A DNA stretch of 64,000 nt from Cognatishimia coralii (lineage in GTDB: Bacteria > Pseudomonadota > Alphaproteobacteria > Rhodobacterales > Rhodobacteraceae). Both the position numbers and the translations under genes were made by a program. The notes under the pieces were generated by a model that had not been told where the DNA came from, searched no databases, and was given only the letters and a program-made list of their open reading frames with translations. The first letter of the stretch is position 1; the number at the start of each line of letters is the position of its first letter. Of this stretch, positions 8,149 through 17,443 are shown piece after piece. The stretch spans positions 51,529 through 115,528 of the forward strand of contig NZ_JBBGAZ010000010.1 in the NCBI RefSeq assembly GCF_037478305.1. The letters are read 5' to 3'.

Positions 8149-9744
8149 ATGGCCACACTCCTTTCTACAGAAAAAGCCTTGAAATATGCGCGGAGTGCCG
8201 AGAGCCAACAGGACTGGGAAACTGCTTTTGATCTCTACCAAGGTGTGCTGTCTCAATTCCCAAAGAACCGTCGTGCGCAAGCTGGGTTAAAAGGTCTGAA
8301 ATCCAAGGCCGTCAAGAGCCTGTTGCAAGACGCGAAAGATGCGCAGGCAAAACAAATCTGGTCTAAGTCACAAGCGCATTTGGCCCTGGCTTTTAGAATG
8401 GCACCCGAGGTGCCGGAAATCGGAACCGCTCTTGCGCATCTTCATTTGCAAAATGGTGCACCATCTGAAGCCCTAGAAACGGTTGAAACGTTGCTTTCAA
8501 ACCGACCCGACCTTGACGAGGCACAACTAATTAGGGGCATCGCGTTGCGCGATCTTGGCCGGTTTCAAGAGGCGAAGCGTGTCTTTGAAGACATGCCCGA
8601 GACAGCCGACTCTTTGACGAATCTTGCGATCTTGGCCCGCGCGACTGGGGATCAGGACACGGAGTATGACCTGACCCAAAAAGCCGTGAAACTCGCGCCC
8701 CAGTCGCCTACCGTCCATTGGAATTTCGCCAACGCTCAAACATACGAGGCGGGCAACCTTCACGTGTCTCAGATGCTAGAGCTTGTTGACGCCTACGCGC
8801 CAAATGACACGAATGCAGCCCCTCTCCGTATGGCCCTCTTTAAGGCGTTTGATGATCTAGGGGACAGTAATGTCGCCTTTTCGCACCTGAAAGAGGCCAA
8901 ACGTTTGGCGCAGAGCGCAACGCCATACGATTTCAAAAAAGATGCTCTACGCTATGCGCTAGGCAAAAACATTTTTGCGAACAGCCAATTGCCAGCTCCG
9001 ACAGACGCACTTGGGGGCCCGATCTTTGTGACGGGGCTGCCTCGCAGCGGTACGACTTTGGTTGAGCGGATCGTGTCGCAGGATCCAAGAACCACGGCCT
9101 GTGGGGAACTGTCGGTGGTAGAACGCGCGGCAAGTGGACTTTTGCAACGCTTCATAGATCGAGAGATCAGTGCGATAACGCCTCAGATCTTGCAGGACTT
9201 ACGGTCAGAAATCCTCGAAGGTATGGAGAAACACGCTCCAACGGGTCAGATCATTATCGACAAGATGCCTTTGAATTTCAGATGGATCGGCTACATCTGT
9301 GCAGCCCTGCCAGAGGCACGCATCATTCACCTGAACCGCGATCCGATGGCCGTTGCTTGGTCTCTTTACAGGCATCTTTTCGCAGGGCTGGAGAATGGCT
9401 TCTCAAACTCGATGGAGGACATTGCTCGGTTCATGGTTCTGCATCGCGAACTGATGACATTTTGGAAAGGCGTCTGCCCTGCGCAGGTGCTCGACATCAA
9501 CTACGCGGATTTAATTGCGAACCCAAAAGACACCACGCAAAGAATGGCAGAGTTCACGGGCCTGACTTGGTCGGAAGACTGGCTGCACCCAGAGACGGCA
9601 AATAGCCATGCTTTGACGGCGAGCGCGGCGCAGGTGCGAAAACCCATTTATCAAGGCAGTGACGAGGGGTGGAGACGCTACGAGGCGCAACTTGCGCCTC
9701 TGAAGCAGATGCTGATTTCGACAGGATTGCTTTCGCCTCAGTGA
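8149..9744 (+). CDS. TPR-containing sulfotransferase
   Basis: 531 aa. Residues 1-280 are alpha-helical tetratricopeptide-like repeats (for example QDWETAFDLYQGVLSQFP near 21-38). Residues 290-531 form a sulfotransferase domain, with the 5'-phosphosulfate loop PRSGTT at 298-303 and the 3'-phosphate segment IHLNRDPMAVAWS with Arg397 and Ser405. The product would transfer sulfate from PAPS to an unknown acceptor; TPR-sulfotransferases are common in marine alphaproteobacteria. It stands alone, with a 176-bp gap before it that holds no other gene, and ends against a hairpin shared with the convergent ABC operon. Confidence 0.88.
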   Translation: MATLLSTEKALKYARSAESQQDWETAFDLYQGVLSQFPKNRRAQAGLKGLKSKAVKSLLQDAKDAQAKQIWSKSQAHLALAFRMAPEVPEIGTALAHLHLQNGAPSEALETVETLLSNRPDLDEAQLIRGIALRDLGRFQEAKRVFEDMPETADSLTNLAILARATGDQDTEYDLTQKAVKLAPQSPTVHWNFANAQTYEAGNLHVSQMLELVDAYAPNDTNAAPLRMALFKAFDDLGDSNVAFSHLKEAKRLAQSATPYDFKKDALRYALGKNIFANSQLPAPTDALGGPIFVTGLPRSGTTLVERIVSQDPRTTACGELSVVERAASGLLQRFIDREISAITPQILQDLRSEILEGMEKHAPTGQIIIDKMPLNFRWIGYICAALPEARIIHLNRDPMAVAWSLYRHLFAGLENGFSNSMEDIARFMVLHRELMTFWKGVCPAQVLDINYADLIANPKDTTQRMAEFTGLTWSEDWLHPETANSHALTASAAQVRKPIYQGSDEGWRRYEAQLAPLKQMLISTGLLSPQ

Positions 9745-9753
9745 CCCAGAAAA

Positions 9754-9769
9754 GGGGGCCGAAGCCCCC
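9754..9769. terminator. Hairpin between convergent genes
   Basis: GGGGGC (9754-9759), loop CGAA, GCCCCC (9764-9769) sits between the sulfotransferase stop and the convergent substrate-binding-protein stop. The T-tract is poor on both sides. Confidence 0.55.
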
Positions 9770-9793
9770 CTGATCTAACGTATTGTGTTTGGC

Positions 9794-10774
9794 TTAGTTC
9801 AGCGCCGCATCTGTGATCGCGTGGGTCCAAGCACCTTCTGGCGCCTTGGTGATCACAGGGTCAGAACCGCCGGCCAGCAAGGACGCGACTGTGCGCTCAT
9901 AGTCCGCTGGGTCCAGAGCACCATTGCTGCCCGCAGTCAGCTTGGCGATTTCACCCATCATGCGTTTCTGGTGCTTTTCGGTTTGTGCACCGGTCGCATC
10001 ATTGTCCAGAACGATCTCTGCCGCCTCATCAGGGTTCTCTTCGGCGTATTTCCAGCCCTTCATGGACGCGCGCACAAAGCGGACCAGCTTGTCGACTTCG
10101 GCCGGGTCAGACAGTTTGTCTTCCAGCACATAGAGGCCGTCTTCCAGTGTTGCCACGCCATTGTCTTCGTATTTGAACACGACGAGTTCTTCTGGGGTCA
10201 GACCTGCGTCAATCACCTGCCAGTATTCATTGTAGGTCATGGTAGACACACAAGCCGCTTGGCCTTGCAGGATTGGATCGACGTTAAAGCCCTGCTTCAG
10301 AACCGTCACACCGTCCGCACCGCCATCGGTGGAGATGCCGAGCTGGCTCATCCAGCTCAGGAAGGGGAATTCGTTGCCAAAGAACCAGACGCCAAGGGTC
10401 TTGCCTGGGAAGTCAGCGGTTGTGGACACGCCCTGATCCTTGCGGCAGGTCAGCATCATACCCGAGGATTTGAACGGCTGCGCGATATTGACCATCGGCA
10501 GGCCTTTTTCGCGCGCGGCTAGCGCGGCTGGCATCCATTCGACAGTGACGTCAGCACCGCCGCCCGCCAGAACCTGTGTTGGCGCGATGTCTGGACCGCC
10601 GGCGTTGATCGTGACGTTCAGGTCTTCTTCGTCATAAAAACCCTTGTCCAAGGCCACATAATAGCCCGCGAACTGGGCCTGCGTGACCCATTTCAATTGC
10701 AATGTAAAATCGTCAGCCGCCTGCGCTGTGGACGCAAGTGCCGCGAGGGCGAAAGCTGTGAGAGTCTTTTTCAT
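9794..10774 (-). CDS. ABC transporter substrate-binding protein (NMT1/THI5-like), probable pyrimidine uptake
   Basis: 326 aa from the ATG at 10774, which begins a signal peptide (MKKTLTAFALAALASTAQA, cleavage about residue 19-20). A longer reading starting at 10915 would run into the permease gene and is rejected. The mature protein begins DDFTLQLKWVTQAQFAGYY, typical of NMT1/THI5-like binding proteins that bind thiamine-precursor pyrimidines and related ligands. It is the promoter-distal gene of the importer set that follows dihydropyrimidinase, so a pyrimidine or catabolic intermediate is the likely ligand. Periplasmic. Confidence 0.85.
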   Translation of the reverse strand: MKKTLTAFALAALASTAQAADDFTLQLKWVTQAQFAGYYVALDKGFYDEEDLNVTINAGGPDIAPTQVLAGGGADVTVEWMPAALAAREKGLPMVNIAQPFKSSGMMLTCRKDQGVSTTADFPGKTLGVWFFGNEFPFLSWMSQLGISTDGGADGVTVLKQGFNVDPILQGQAACVSTMTYNEYWQVIDAGLTPEELVVFKYEDNGVATLEDGLYVLEDKLSDPAEVDKLVRFVRASMKGWKYAEENPDEAAEIVLDNDATGAQTEKHQKRMMGEIAKLTAGSNGALDPADYERTVASLLAGGSDPVITKAPEGAWTHAITDAALN

Positions 10775-10803
10775 CGTAGTCTCCTGGTTGGATTTACTGG
10801 GTG

Positions 10804-11649
10804 CTATTGTTTTTTTCTTTGGGACGGGTGCCAGAAGGTCACGGCCTTCTCGACAAGGGCAACCCCTCCATAAAATGCCGAGCCCGCAAGAGCGGCGACG
10901 ACAATCTCTGCCCACACAAGGTCAAGGGCGAGCTGCCCGACGCTGGTGGAAATTCTAAATCCCATGCCTTTGATGGGAGAGCCGAAGAACTCGGCAACGA
11001 TGGCCCCGATCAGCGCCAAGGTAGTGCCGATTTTGAGGCCATTGAAAATGAACGGCATGGCCATCGGCAGGCGCAGTTTCAGAAGTGTGGTTAGGTGGCC
11101 CGCGGCGTACGTCCGCATGAGGTCGCGCTGCATGGCTGAGCTTTCCTGCAGGCCCTGTACAGTGTTCACGAGCATCGGGAAGAAGACCATGACCACAACC
11201 ACCGCGGATTTGGACTGCCAGTCAAAGCCGAACCACATCACGAGGATTGGCGCGATGCCGATGATCGGCAGGGCTGCCATAAAGTTACCGATGGGCAAGA
11301 GGCCACGTTTCAGAAAGTCATAGCGGTCTACCAAGATCGCCAGAAGGAAGGCCGAGCCACAGCCGATAATATACCCGCTCAGCGCGCCTTTCACGACGGT
11401 TTGCACAAAGTCGACCCAGAGGATGTCGAGTGAGCTCGCAAAGGTCACGGCAATCACGCTGGGTGCAGGTAGCAGCACGGGTGAAATGTCGAACCCATGC
11501 ACGAGGCACTCCCACACAAAGAGCAGCGTAGCCCCGAAAACAGCGGGTGGCAGCAGTGCATAGATCCCTTTGTTGGGCAGACGCGAGAGGCGCACGTTCA
11601 AAAGCCATCCCGCGACCCAAGCGATCACTCCGAAAAGAAGCCACATCAT
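10804..11649 (-). CDS. ABC transporter permease
   Basis: 281 aa with about six hydrophobic helices and the binding-protein-dependent transport (EAA-loop) signature in YAAGHLTTLLKLRLPMAMPF near residue 190-210, where the ATPase docks. It overlaps the upstream permease gene by 4 bp and is followed 29 bp later by the binding-protein gene. Together with the second permease it forms the heterodimeric inner-membrane channel of the importer encoded at 9794-13704. Confidence 0.9.
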   Translation of the reverse strand: MMWLLFGVIAWVAGWLLNVRLSRLPNKGIYALLPPAVFGATLLFVWECLVHGFDISPVLLPAPSVIAVTFASSLDILWVDFVQTVVKGALSGYIIGCGSAFLLAILVDRYDFLKRGLLPIGNFMAALPIIGIAPILVMWFGFDWQSKSAVVVVMVFFPMLVNTVQGLQESSAMQRDLMRTYAAGHLTTLLKLRLPMAMPFIFNGLKIGTTLALIGAIVAEFFGSPIKGMGFRISTSVGQLALDLVWAEIVVAALAGSAFYGGVALVEKAVTFWHPSQRKKQ

Positions 11650-12515
11650 GCCATGCCCATCCTTTTCAAAGAGACCTTTTGCAGCAGACCGATGATGCCG
11701 ACCATCGAGGCCGCAAGCGCTGCGGCCATCAGAAGAGCTGACCAGATCTGAATGGTTTGCCCATAGTAAGACCCAGCCAAGAGGCGCGCGCCGAGGCCTG
11801 CGACGGCACCCGTGGGCAGCTCTCCGACGATGGCGCCGACAAGGCTCGCGGCCATGCCGATCTTCATCGAGGTAAAGAGGTAGGGCATCGAGGACGGCAG
11901 GCGCAGCTTCCAGAATTCCTGCGTGCCGCTGGCGCTCCAGGTTTTCATCTGATCAAGCTGCATGGCATCGGGGCTGCGCAGACCTTTGACCATGCCGACA
12001 ACGATTGGGAAGAAGGACAGATACATCGAGATGATCGCCTTGGGCAGCAGCCCCGATATCCCGATGGAATTGAGAACCACAATGATCATTGGCGCAATGG
12101 CAAGGATCGGGATGGTTTGACTGGCAATGACCCAAGGCATCACCGTGCGATCCATCACGCCGCTATAGACAATGCCAACAGCCAAAGCGAAACCCAGCAG
12201 GGTTCCCAGACCAAAGCCCAGCAACGTGGCCTGCATGGTGATCCAGCTGTGGTAAATCAGCGAGCGTTTGCTGGTGATTTTCTTTTCGACGGTCGTCTTC
12301 CAGATTTCCGCCCCAACCTGATGCGGCGCTGGCAAGCGCGGCTTTTCTTGGCTCCAAGTGTCTGCAATCAGTTCGGATGTCGAAAGGGTCACATCGGCCC
12401 GCTTGGCCTTGTCCAACGCCCAAGCGGAATTCAACGCCACAGCCGAGCCATACCAGATGGCAATCAGCGCCGCGATCATGGTGAGGACGGGAACAATGGA
12501 TCTCATCGCGTCCAC
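11646..12515 (-). CDS. ABC transporter permease
   Basis: 289 aa. An N-terminal membrane anchor is followed by a hydrophilic stretch (about residues 37-85), then the SsuC/TauC-type permease core with the docking loop SASGTQEFWKLRLPSSMPY. It overlaps the GNAT gene by 13 bp and the next permease by 4 bp, indicating coupled translation. Partner of the permease at 10804. Confidence 0.9.
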   Translation of the reverse strand: MDAMRSIVPVLTMIAALIAIWYGSAVALNSAWALDKAKRADVTLSTSELIADTWSQEKPRLPAPHQVGAEIWKTTVEKKITSKRSLIYHSWITMQATLLGFGLGTLLGFALAVGIVYSGVMDRTVMPWVIASQTIPILAIAPMIIVVLNSIGISGLLPKAIISMYLSFFPIVVGMVKGLRSPDAMQLDQMKTWSASGTQEFWKLRLPSSMPYLFTSMKIGMAASLVGAIVGELPTGAVAGLGARLLAGSYYGQTIQIWSALLMAAALAASMVGIIGLLQKVSLKRMGMA

Positions 12516-12931
12516 TCCATGCGCAATTCGCGGATGGTCGAGGGGGGATCGGGGTCGAATTCTTTGACCGGCTTAAAGCCTTCGCGCTTGTAGAACCGTT
12601 GCGCACCTGAGTTGGGCACATGGGTGTTCAGGCTCAAGAAATCGCGGCCCTCTTTCACTTTGTTCATCAGCCGCTTGCCGTGCCCCTGCCCCGGCGTGGC
12701 GCAGTAAAAGCCCCAGATGTGATTGGCCTCTGCCTCGCAAGACAGATAGGCCTCGACGGGATCACCTAAAACCCACATTTCGCGTTGGGGCATACCCTTG
12801 CCGATCATGGCCTCGATCTCTTCGGGGGGCACGTCACGATCCATCCACGGCGTCTCATCAATCCACGCGTTTATGATCGCCGCAATCGCTGGCACATCTT
12901 CCTGAGTGGGACGGCGGACCTCCATCATCAC
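12503..12931 (-). CDS. GNAT-family N-acetyltransferase
   Basis: 142 aa with the acetyl-CoA-binding motif A (TPGQGHGKRLM, near residue 80) and the closing GAQRFYKREGF motif of GNAT enzymes. It is embedded between the ATPase and permease genes of an ABC importer, overlapping the ATPase gene by 4 bp and the permease gene by 13 bp, so it is certainly in the same operon. It may acetylate an amine generated from the imported compound, for instance a beta-amino acid or analogue, but the substrate is unknown. Confidence 0.88.
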   Translation of the reverse strand: MMMEVRRPTQEDVPAIAAIINAWIDETPWMDRDVPPEEIEAMIGKGMPQREMWVLGDPVEAYLSCEAEANHIWGFYCATPGQGHGKRLMNKVKEGRDFLSLNTHVPNSGAQRFYKREGFKPVKEFDPDPPSTIRELRMEWTR

Positions 12932-13704
12932 ACCTCATGTCCTGCACGAAGACCGTCGCGGACGCGATGCGCGATCTCGATGAATTCCTTGCTGTCGCGG
13001 ATATCCAGCGGCCGGTCTTTGGGCAGAGTGCTTTCGATGACATCGGTGATCCGACCCGGACGTGGAGACATCACGACGATCTTGGTCGAGAGGTATACCG
13101 CCTCTGGGATCGAGTGGGTCACAAACCCTATGGTTTTCCCGGTGCGCTTCCAAAGCGCCAAAAGCTGTTCATTCAGGTGATCGCGCACGATTTCATCCAA
13201 AGCGCCGAAGGGTTCATCCATAAGCAGGATATCCGCATCGAAACTCAGCGACCGCGCAATCGAGGCCCGCTGCTGCATACCACCCGAGAGCTGCCACGGG
13301 AATTTCTTGCCGAAGTCTTCCAATTCGACCAGCTCGAGCACCTCTTTCACGCGACGCTCTTGCTCGGCCTTGTCCATGCCCATGATTTCCAAGGGCAGTT
13401 TGATATTGCCAGCAATCGTGCGCCAGGGGTAAAGGCCTGCCGCTTGAAAGACATACCCATACGCCCGCGCACGGCGTGCCTCGTCAGGGCTCATCCCGTT
13501 CACAGTCAGCGACCCGCCCGTCGGAGTCTCCAGCGCCGCCACGCAGCGCAGGAAGGTGGTTTTGCCACAGCCTGAAGGGCCAATGAACGACACGAAGTCG
13601 CCCTTGTTGATTTCAAGATCCACGTTCTTCAGCGCGTGCACTGGGCCGTCGTTGGTCTCAAATGTCAGGTCCAGCGCCTGGGCGCGGATCACGGCATCTG
13701 TCAT
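12928..13704 (-). CDS. ABC transporter ATP-binding protein
   Basis: 258 aa from ATG 13704, chosen because an AGGGGG ribosome-binding site lies 5 nt before it; an in-frame ATG at 13734 is less well supported. Walker A GPSGCGKTT, signature LSGGMQQRAS and Walker B ILLMDEPFGALDE are all present, as in SsuB/TauB/ThiZ-type ATPases. It energises the importer with the permeases at 10804 and 11646. It lies 54 bp downstream of dihydropyrimidinase. Confidence 0.93.
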   Translation of the reverse strand: MTDAVIRAQALDLTFETNDGPVHALKNVDLEINKGDFVSFIGPSGCGKTTFLRCVAALETPTGGSLTVNGMSPDEARRARAYGYVFQAAGLYPWRTIAGNIKLPLEIMGMDKAEQERRVKEVLELVELEDFGKKFPWQLSGGMQQRASIARSLSFDADILLMDEPFGALDEIVRDHLNEQLLALWKRTGKTIGFVTHSIPEAVYLSTKIVVMSPRPGRITDVIESTLPKDRPLDIRDSKEFIEIAHRVRDGLRAGHEV

Positions 13705-13758
13705 AGTTCCCCCTGTCGCAGATTTCGCGAGCATGTTTTCGCCCTTTGGGCTGTCGTT

Positions 13759-15213
13759 CTATACCCCGGTGGCCGGAATACCCGTGCGCCGCACAGGACG
13801 CGGCGCAGTCAGATCTTTCCAGGTCGAAAGGGCTTTGTTCACGGTGCCATTTGCGTCGCGAGACACGAACTTGCCATGACCCTCTTGCGTCTTAATTTCT
13901 CCGTCCGCAACAGCGACTTGTCCGCGTGTCAGAGTATAGCGTGGCAGGCCTTTGACGTGCTTGCCCTCAAAGACGTTGTAGTCGATCGCAGACTGTTGAT
14001 TGCCCGCCGTGATTGTCTTCTCTTTCTCAGGATCCCAGACCACGAGGTCTGCATCGGCACCCACCAGAACCGCACCCTTCTTCGGATAACAATTCAGGAT
14101 CTTGGCGATATTGGTCGACGTCACAGCCACAAATTCATTCGGTGTCAGACGACCTGTCGCAACGCCGTGCGTCCATAGCATCGGCATCCGGTCTTCAAGG
14201 CCTCCGGTACCATTCGGGATCTTGGAGAAATCACCGACACCATAGCGTTTCTGCTCGGTCGTAAAGGCGCAGTGATCTGTGGCCACCACACTGAGGGACC
14301 CCGACTGCAAGCCCGCCCAAAGCGATTCCTGATGACGCGCATCCCGGAACGGAGGCGACATCACACGGCGCGCGGCATGGTCCCAATCATCAACGAAATA
14401 TTCCCGCTCATCCAAGGTCAGGTGCTGGATCAGAGGTTCACCCCAGACGCGCTTGCCTTGCTGACGCGCACGGCGGATCGCTTCATGGGCCTCTTCGCAG
14501 GACGTATGCACCACATAGAGCGGCACACCCGCCATATCGGCGATCATAATGGCGCGGTTTGTGGCCTCGCCTTCGACCTGGCTGGGGCGCGAATAGGCGT
14601 GGCCTTCGGGGCCGGTATTGCCTTCGGCGATAAGCATTGCGGTGAGTTCCGCGACCACATCTCCGTTTTCGGCGTGGACCATGGCGATGGCGCCAAGTTC
14701 AGAGAGGCGGTTGAACGACGCAAAGAGCTCATCATCGTTGACCATCAACGCGCCTTTATAGGCGAGGAAATGTTTGAACGTATTGATGCCGCGCTGCTGA
14801 ACCACGGTCTGCATGTCGTTAAAGACCTGCTCGCCCCACCAGGTGACCGCCATGTGGAAGGAATAGTCGCAGTTCGCGCGGGTGGATTTATTGTCCCAAC
14901 GTTTGATCGCGTCCAGAAGGCTCTCACCCTGATTTGGCAGGCAGAAATCGACCACCATGGTGGTGCCGCCTGCGAGCCCCGCGCGGGTGCCAGATTCAAA
15001 ATCGTCGCTGGAATAGGTGCCCATAAACGGCATTTCCAAATGCACATGCGGATCAATACCGCCGGGCATGACATAACAGCCTGTCGCATCCAACTCTTCG
15101 TTTCCAGACAAGCCCTTACCGATTTCCGTGATCACTCCGTTTTCGATAAGAACATCGGCCTCATAGGTCAGATCTGCGGTGACAATTGTGCCGTTTTTAA
15201 TGACTGTCGACAT
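13759..15213 (-). CDS. hydA: Dihydropyrimidinase (D-hydantoinase)
   Basis: 484 aa. It hydrolyses 5,6-dihydrouracil/dihydrothymine to N-carbamoyl-beta-amino acids, the second step of reductive pyrimidine breakdown. The binuclear metal site is intact: His56 and His58 (DPHVHLEM), the carboxylated Lys153 (FLAYKGAL), His180 (VHAENGD), His236 (VVHTSCEEA) and Asp313 (ATDHCAF). Start supported by a GGGAGAG ribosome-binding site. It probably heads the operon continuing through the ABC importer genes. PreA/PreT (step 1) and the amidohydrolase at 16082 (step 3) complete the pathway. Confidence 0.93.
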   Translation of the reverse strand: MSTVIKNGTIVTADLTYEADVLIENGVITEIGKGLSGNEELDATGCYVMPGGIDPHVHLEMPFMGTYSSDDFESGTRAGLAGGTTMVVDFCLPNQGESLLDAIKRWDNKSTRANCDYSFHMAVTWWGEQVFNDMQTVVQQRGINTFKHFLAYKGALMVNDDELFASFNRLSELGAIAMVHAENGDVVAELTAMLIAEGNTGPEGHAYSRPSQVEGEATNRAIMIADMAGVPLYVVHTSCEEAHEAIRRARQQGKRVWGEPLIQHLTLDEREYFVDDWDHAARRVMSPPFRDARHQESLWAGLQSGSLSVVATDHCAFTTEQKRYGVGDFSKIPNGTGGLEDRMPMLWTHGVATGRLTPNEFVAVTSTNIAKILNCYPKKGAVLVGADADLVVWDPEKEKTITAGNQQSAIDYNVFEGKHVKGLPRYTLTRGQVAVADGEIKTQEGHGKFVSRDANGTVNKALSTWKDLTAPRPVRRTGIPATGV

Positions 15214-15314
15214 GGCTACACTCTCCCTTAAGTGTTGGCGAATTGCGCTGGGTAACGGGCATTTAAGAAATTTCTGACATCGTGACGCTCAACAGAGTTT
15301 TGCAGGCGGAATCG

Positions 15315-16037
15315 ATGACACGACGATGGATAATGGCCAGTTTTTTGGGGCTGATTTTGTCTCTGATGGTGCCCCGCATCGCGGCGGCAGAAGACTGGCT
15401 CTTGGTGGAAACGCGCAAGGTGCCAGACAGTTGCGCTCATCCCCTGATCTGTTTGCCAAAATCCGAATTGGCCTCGCGCCATTTGCTTAAGCTCACGCGT
15501 AAGAACCAAAACAGCTTCTTTGGCTTTTTGAAATCTGTTGCCAGTGTCAGCGGCATTCCCGATGCGGCTGTGGCCGGACTGCATCCGCCGGAACCCCAAG
15601 CGCTGCACAAACTGGACCTCGCGCCCAAACTGCGCCCGCTTGTTGATCACCCCGGCGTCTATTTTGACACGGTGAAACTGGATGAGGGTGAGGCTACCGC
15701 AGAGTTTTCGGAGTATATCAAACGAAAGCTTGGGGCCCTGGGACTGAAGTTTCTGACCGAAGAAGAATGGGAGGCCACGCCAGGCAAGCCGACCCTCTCG
15801 ATCCGCTATGCCGCGCGACTTGAGTCCGCTGGGTGCATCGTGCCCTTTTCTGTCTCTATGACCCTCAAAGAAGAGGTCGTTTTGGTGCGTGACCCAAGCC
15901 AGAAAATCAGCGCGACGATCTGGAGTTATTCGCGCCGACAGAATCTTGCGAATACGAACTACGGCCCCACCAATTCGCTTTGGGAAATCGTTGCGAAATT
16001 CGAAAAGGACTGGCGCGAAGCGAATAGCGCTGGCTGA
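15315..16037 (+). CDS. Hypothetical secreted protein
   Basis: 240 aa from the ATG at 15315 (an in-frame GTG lies at 15282). The N-terminus has a Sec signal peptide: arginines, a hydrophobic core, then VPRIAAAEDW with predicted cleavage near AAA-E. The rest is soluble with three cysteines and no domain I recognise. It is on the opposite strand to its pyrimidine-catabolic neighbours, so it is probably unrelated to them. The overlapping minus-strand frame at 15228-16148 lacks such features. Confidence 0.65.
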   Translation: MTRRWIMASFLGLILSLMVPRIAAAEDWLLVETRKVPDSCAHPLICLPKSELASRHLLKLTRKNQNSFFGFLKSVASVSGIPDAAVAGLHPPEPQALHKLDLAPKLRPLVDHPGVYFDTVKLDEGEATAEFSEYIKRKLGALGLKFLTEEEWEATPGKPTLSIRYAARLESAGCIVPFSVSMTLKEEVVLVRDPSQKISATIWSYSRRQNLANTNYGPTNSLWEIVAKFEKDWREANSAG

Positions 16038-16081
16038 TCTTTGGCCAGAAGCGGACACGATATGATCAGCCACACTGCGCA

Positions 16082-17332
16082 TCAGCTGACGATTTCGGCC
16101 GTCTCTAATACGGCATGCATCAAGACATCCGTGCCTGCCGCAGCCCACTCTTTGGAGATTTCTTCGGCCTCATTGTGAGACAGGCCGTCGACACAGGGAC
16201 ACATGATCATTGCCGTGGGCGCGACATCGTTGATCCAACACGCATCATGCCCAGCGCCGCTGACGATATCCATATGCGAATACCCTAGGCGTTCAGCAGC
16301 GTCGCGGATGGACCCAACCAGCGTTTCGTCAAAAGCTGGAGGATTGAATTGACCGACGATCTCGCAGGAAAATTCTACTCCGATCTCTTCACAAAGCTTT
16401 GGCGCTTTCTCCATAAGCTCATCTGCCATCGCGTTGAGCTTGTCCAAAAGATGCGTCCGCATATCGACGGTAAAGACAACTTTGCCCGGGATGATGTTGC
16501 GAGAGTTCGGATAGACGTCGATATGCCCGATCGCTCCAACCGCATTGGGCTGGTTCTTCATCGCGATTTCATGCACAAGCTCGGTGATCAACGCGAGGCC
16601 GCGCCCTGCGTTCTTGCGCATGCTCATCGGAGTCGATCCGGTGTGGCTTTCCTTGCCAGTCACGGTGCATTCGATCCAGCGTAGCCCCTGTCCGTGGGTC
16701 ACGACGCCAATATCCTTGTTTTCGGCCTCTAGGATCGGCCCCTGTTCGATGTGCAATTCAAACATCGCGTGCATCTTGCGCGCACCGACTTCTTCGTCGC
16801 CAACCCAGCCAATGCGTGCCAATTCGTCACCAAATCGTTTGCCCTCAGCATCAACGCGGTCATAGGCCCAATCCTGCGTGTGTTTGCCCGCAAAGACGCC
16901 GGACGCCAGCATCGCAGGGGCAAAGCGCGTCCCTTCTTCATTGGTCCAGTTGGTCACAACAATCGGATGTTTCGTCTTGATCCCAAGGTCATTCATCGTG
17001 CGGATCGCTTCAAGGCCCCCTAGGACGCCAAGTACCCCATCATACTTGCCGCCCGTGGGCTGGGTATCCAAATGCGAGCCGACATAAACCGGCAGCGCCT
17101 CTGGATCCTCGCCAGCGCGGGTTGCAAACATATTGCCCATGGTGTCCACCCCCATGGTCATGCCTGCAGCCTCGCACCATTCCTGAAACAGGGCACGCCC
17201 TGTCGCATCATCATCGGTCAGAGTTTGACGGTTGTTACCGCCTGCGATGCCGGGACCAATCTTGGCCATCTCCATCAAGCTGTCCCACAGCCGATCCCCG
17301 TTGATCTTCAGGTTTTCCCCTGGAACCGCCAT
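16082..17332 (-). CDS. Zn-dependent amidohydrolase (N-carbamoyl-beta-alanine/N-carbamoyl-amino-acid hydrolase), M20 family
   Basis: 416 aa. It removes the carbamoyl group from N-carbamoyl-beta-alanine, giving beta-alanine, CO2 and ammonia (third step of reductive pyrimidine degradation). M20/AmaB-type metal motifs are visible: SHLDTQPTGGKYDG, NWTNEEGTRF, HIEQGP and GAGHDACW. Start supported by a GGAGGG ribosome-binding site 5 nt before the ATG. The gene is divergent from the first RutR-like regulator; the 111-bp gap between them contains strong TetR-type palindromes, so repression by RutR is likely. Allantoate or other ureido acids are alternative substrates in this family. Confidence 0.88.
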   Translation of the reverse strand: MAVPGENLKINGDRLWDSLMEMAKIGPGIAGGNNRQTLTDDDATGRALFQEWCEAAGMTMGVDTMGNMFATRAGEDPEALPVYVGSHLDTQPTGGKYDGVLGVLGGLEAIRTMNDLGIKTKHPIVVTNWTNEEGTRFAPAMLASGVFAGKHTQDWAYDRVDAEGKRFGDELARIGWVGDEEVGARKMHAMFELHIEQGPILEAENKDIGVVTHGQGLRWIECTVTGKESHTGSTPMSMRKNAGRGLALITELVHEIAMKNQPNAVGAIGHIDVYPNSRNIIPGKVVFTVDMRTHLLDKLNAMADELMEKAPKLCEEIGVEFSCEIVGQFNPPAFDETLVGSIRDAAERLGYSHMDIVSGAGHDACWINDVAPTAMIMCPCVDGLSHNEAEEISKEWAAAGTDVLMHAVLETAEIVS

Positions 17333-17382
17333 CTTAACCCTCCACCGAAAACATCAAACATGGTCTTGTCTGAAAAAGTTCC

Positions 17383-17430
17383 TGACCATATGGTCAAGAA
17401 GAGGTCACCATATGTTGACTAACCGGTCAA
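17383..17430. promoter_or_regulatory. Cluster of TetR/RutR-type operators
   Basis: A perfect 14-bp palindrome TGACCATATGGTCA lies at 17383-17396, matching the E. coli RutR consensus TTGACCANNTGGTCAA at its core. A related imperfect copy centred on CATATG is at 17405-17418, 22 bp further on, and TTGACTAACCGGTCAA (two mismatches) is at 17415-17430. They fill the gap between the divergent amidohydrolase and TetR genes, so binding would control both. The palindromes are directly visible; identity of the binding protein is inference. Confidence 0.75.
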
Positions 17431-17443
17431 GATTTTTTTCAGG

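Noticed and set aside
15228..16148. 306-aa minus-strand frame opposite the 240-aa secreted protein
   Set aside because: The plus-strand frame has a clear signal peptide, while this one has none and no domain.
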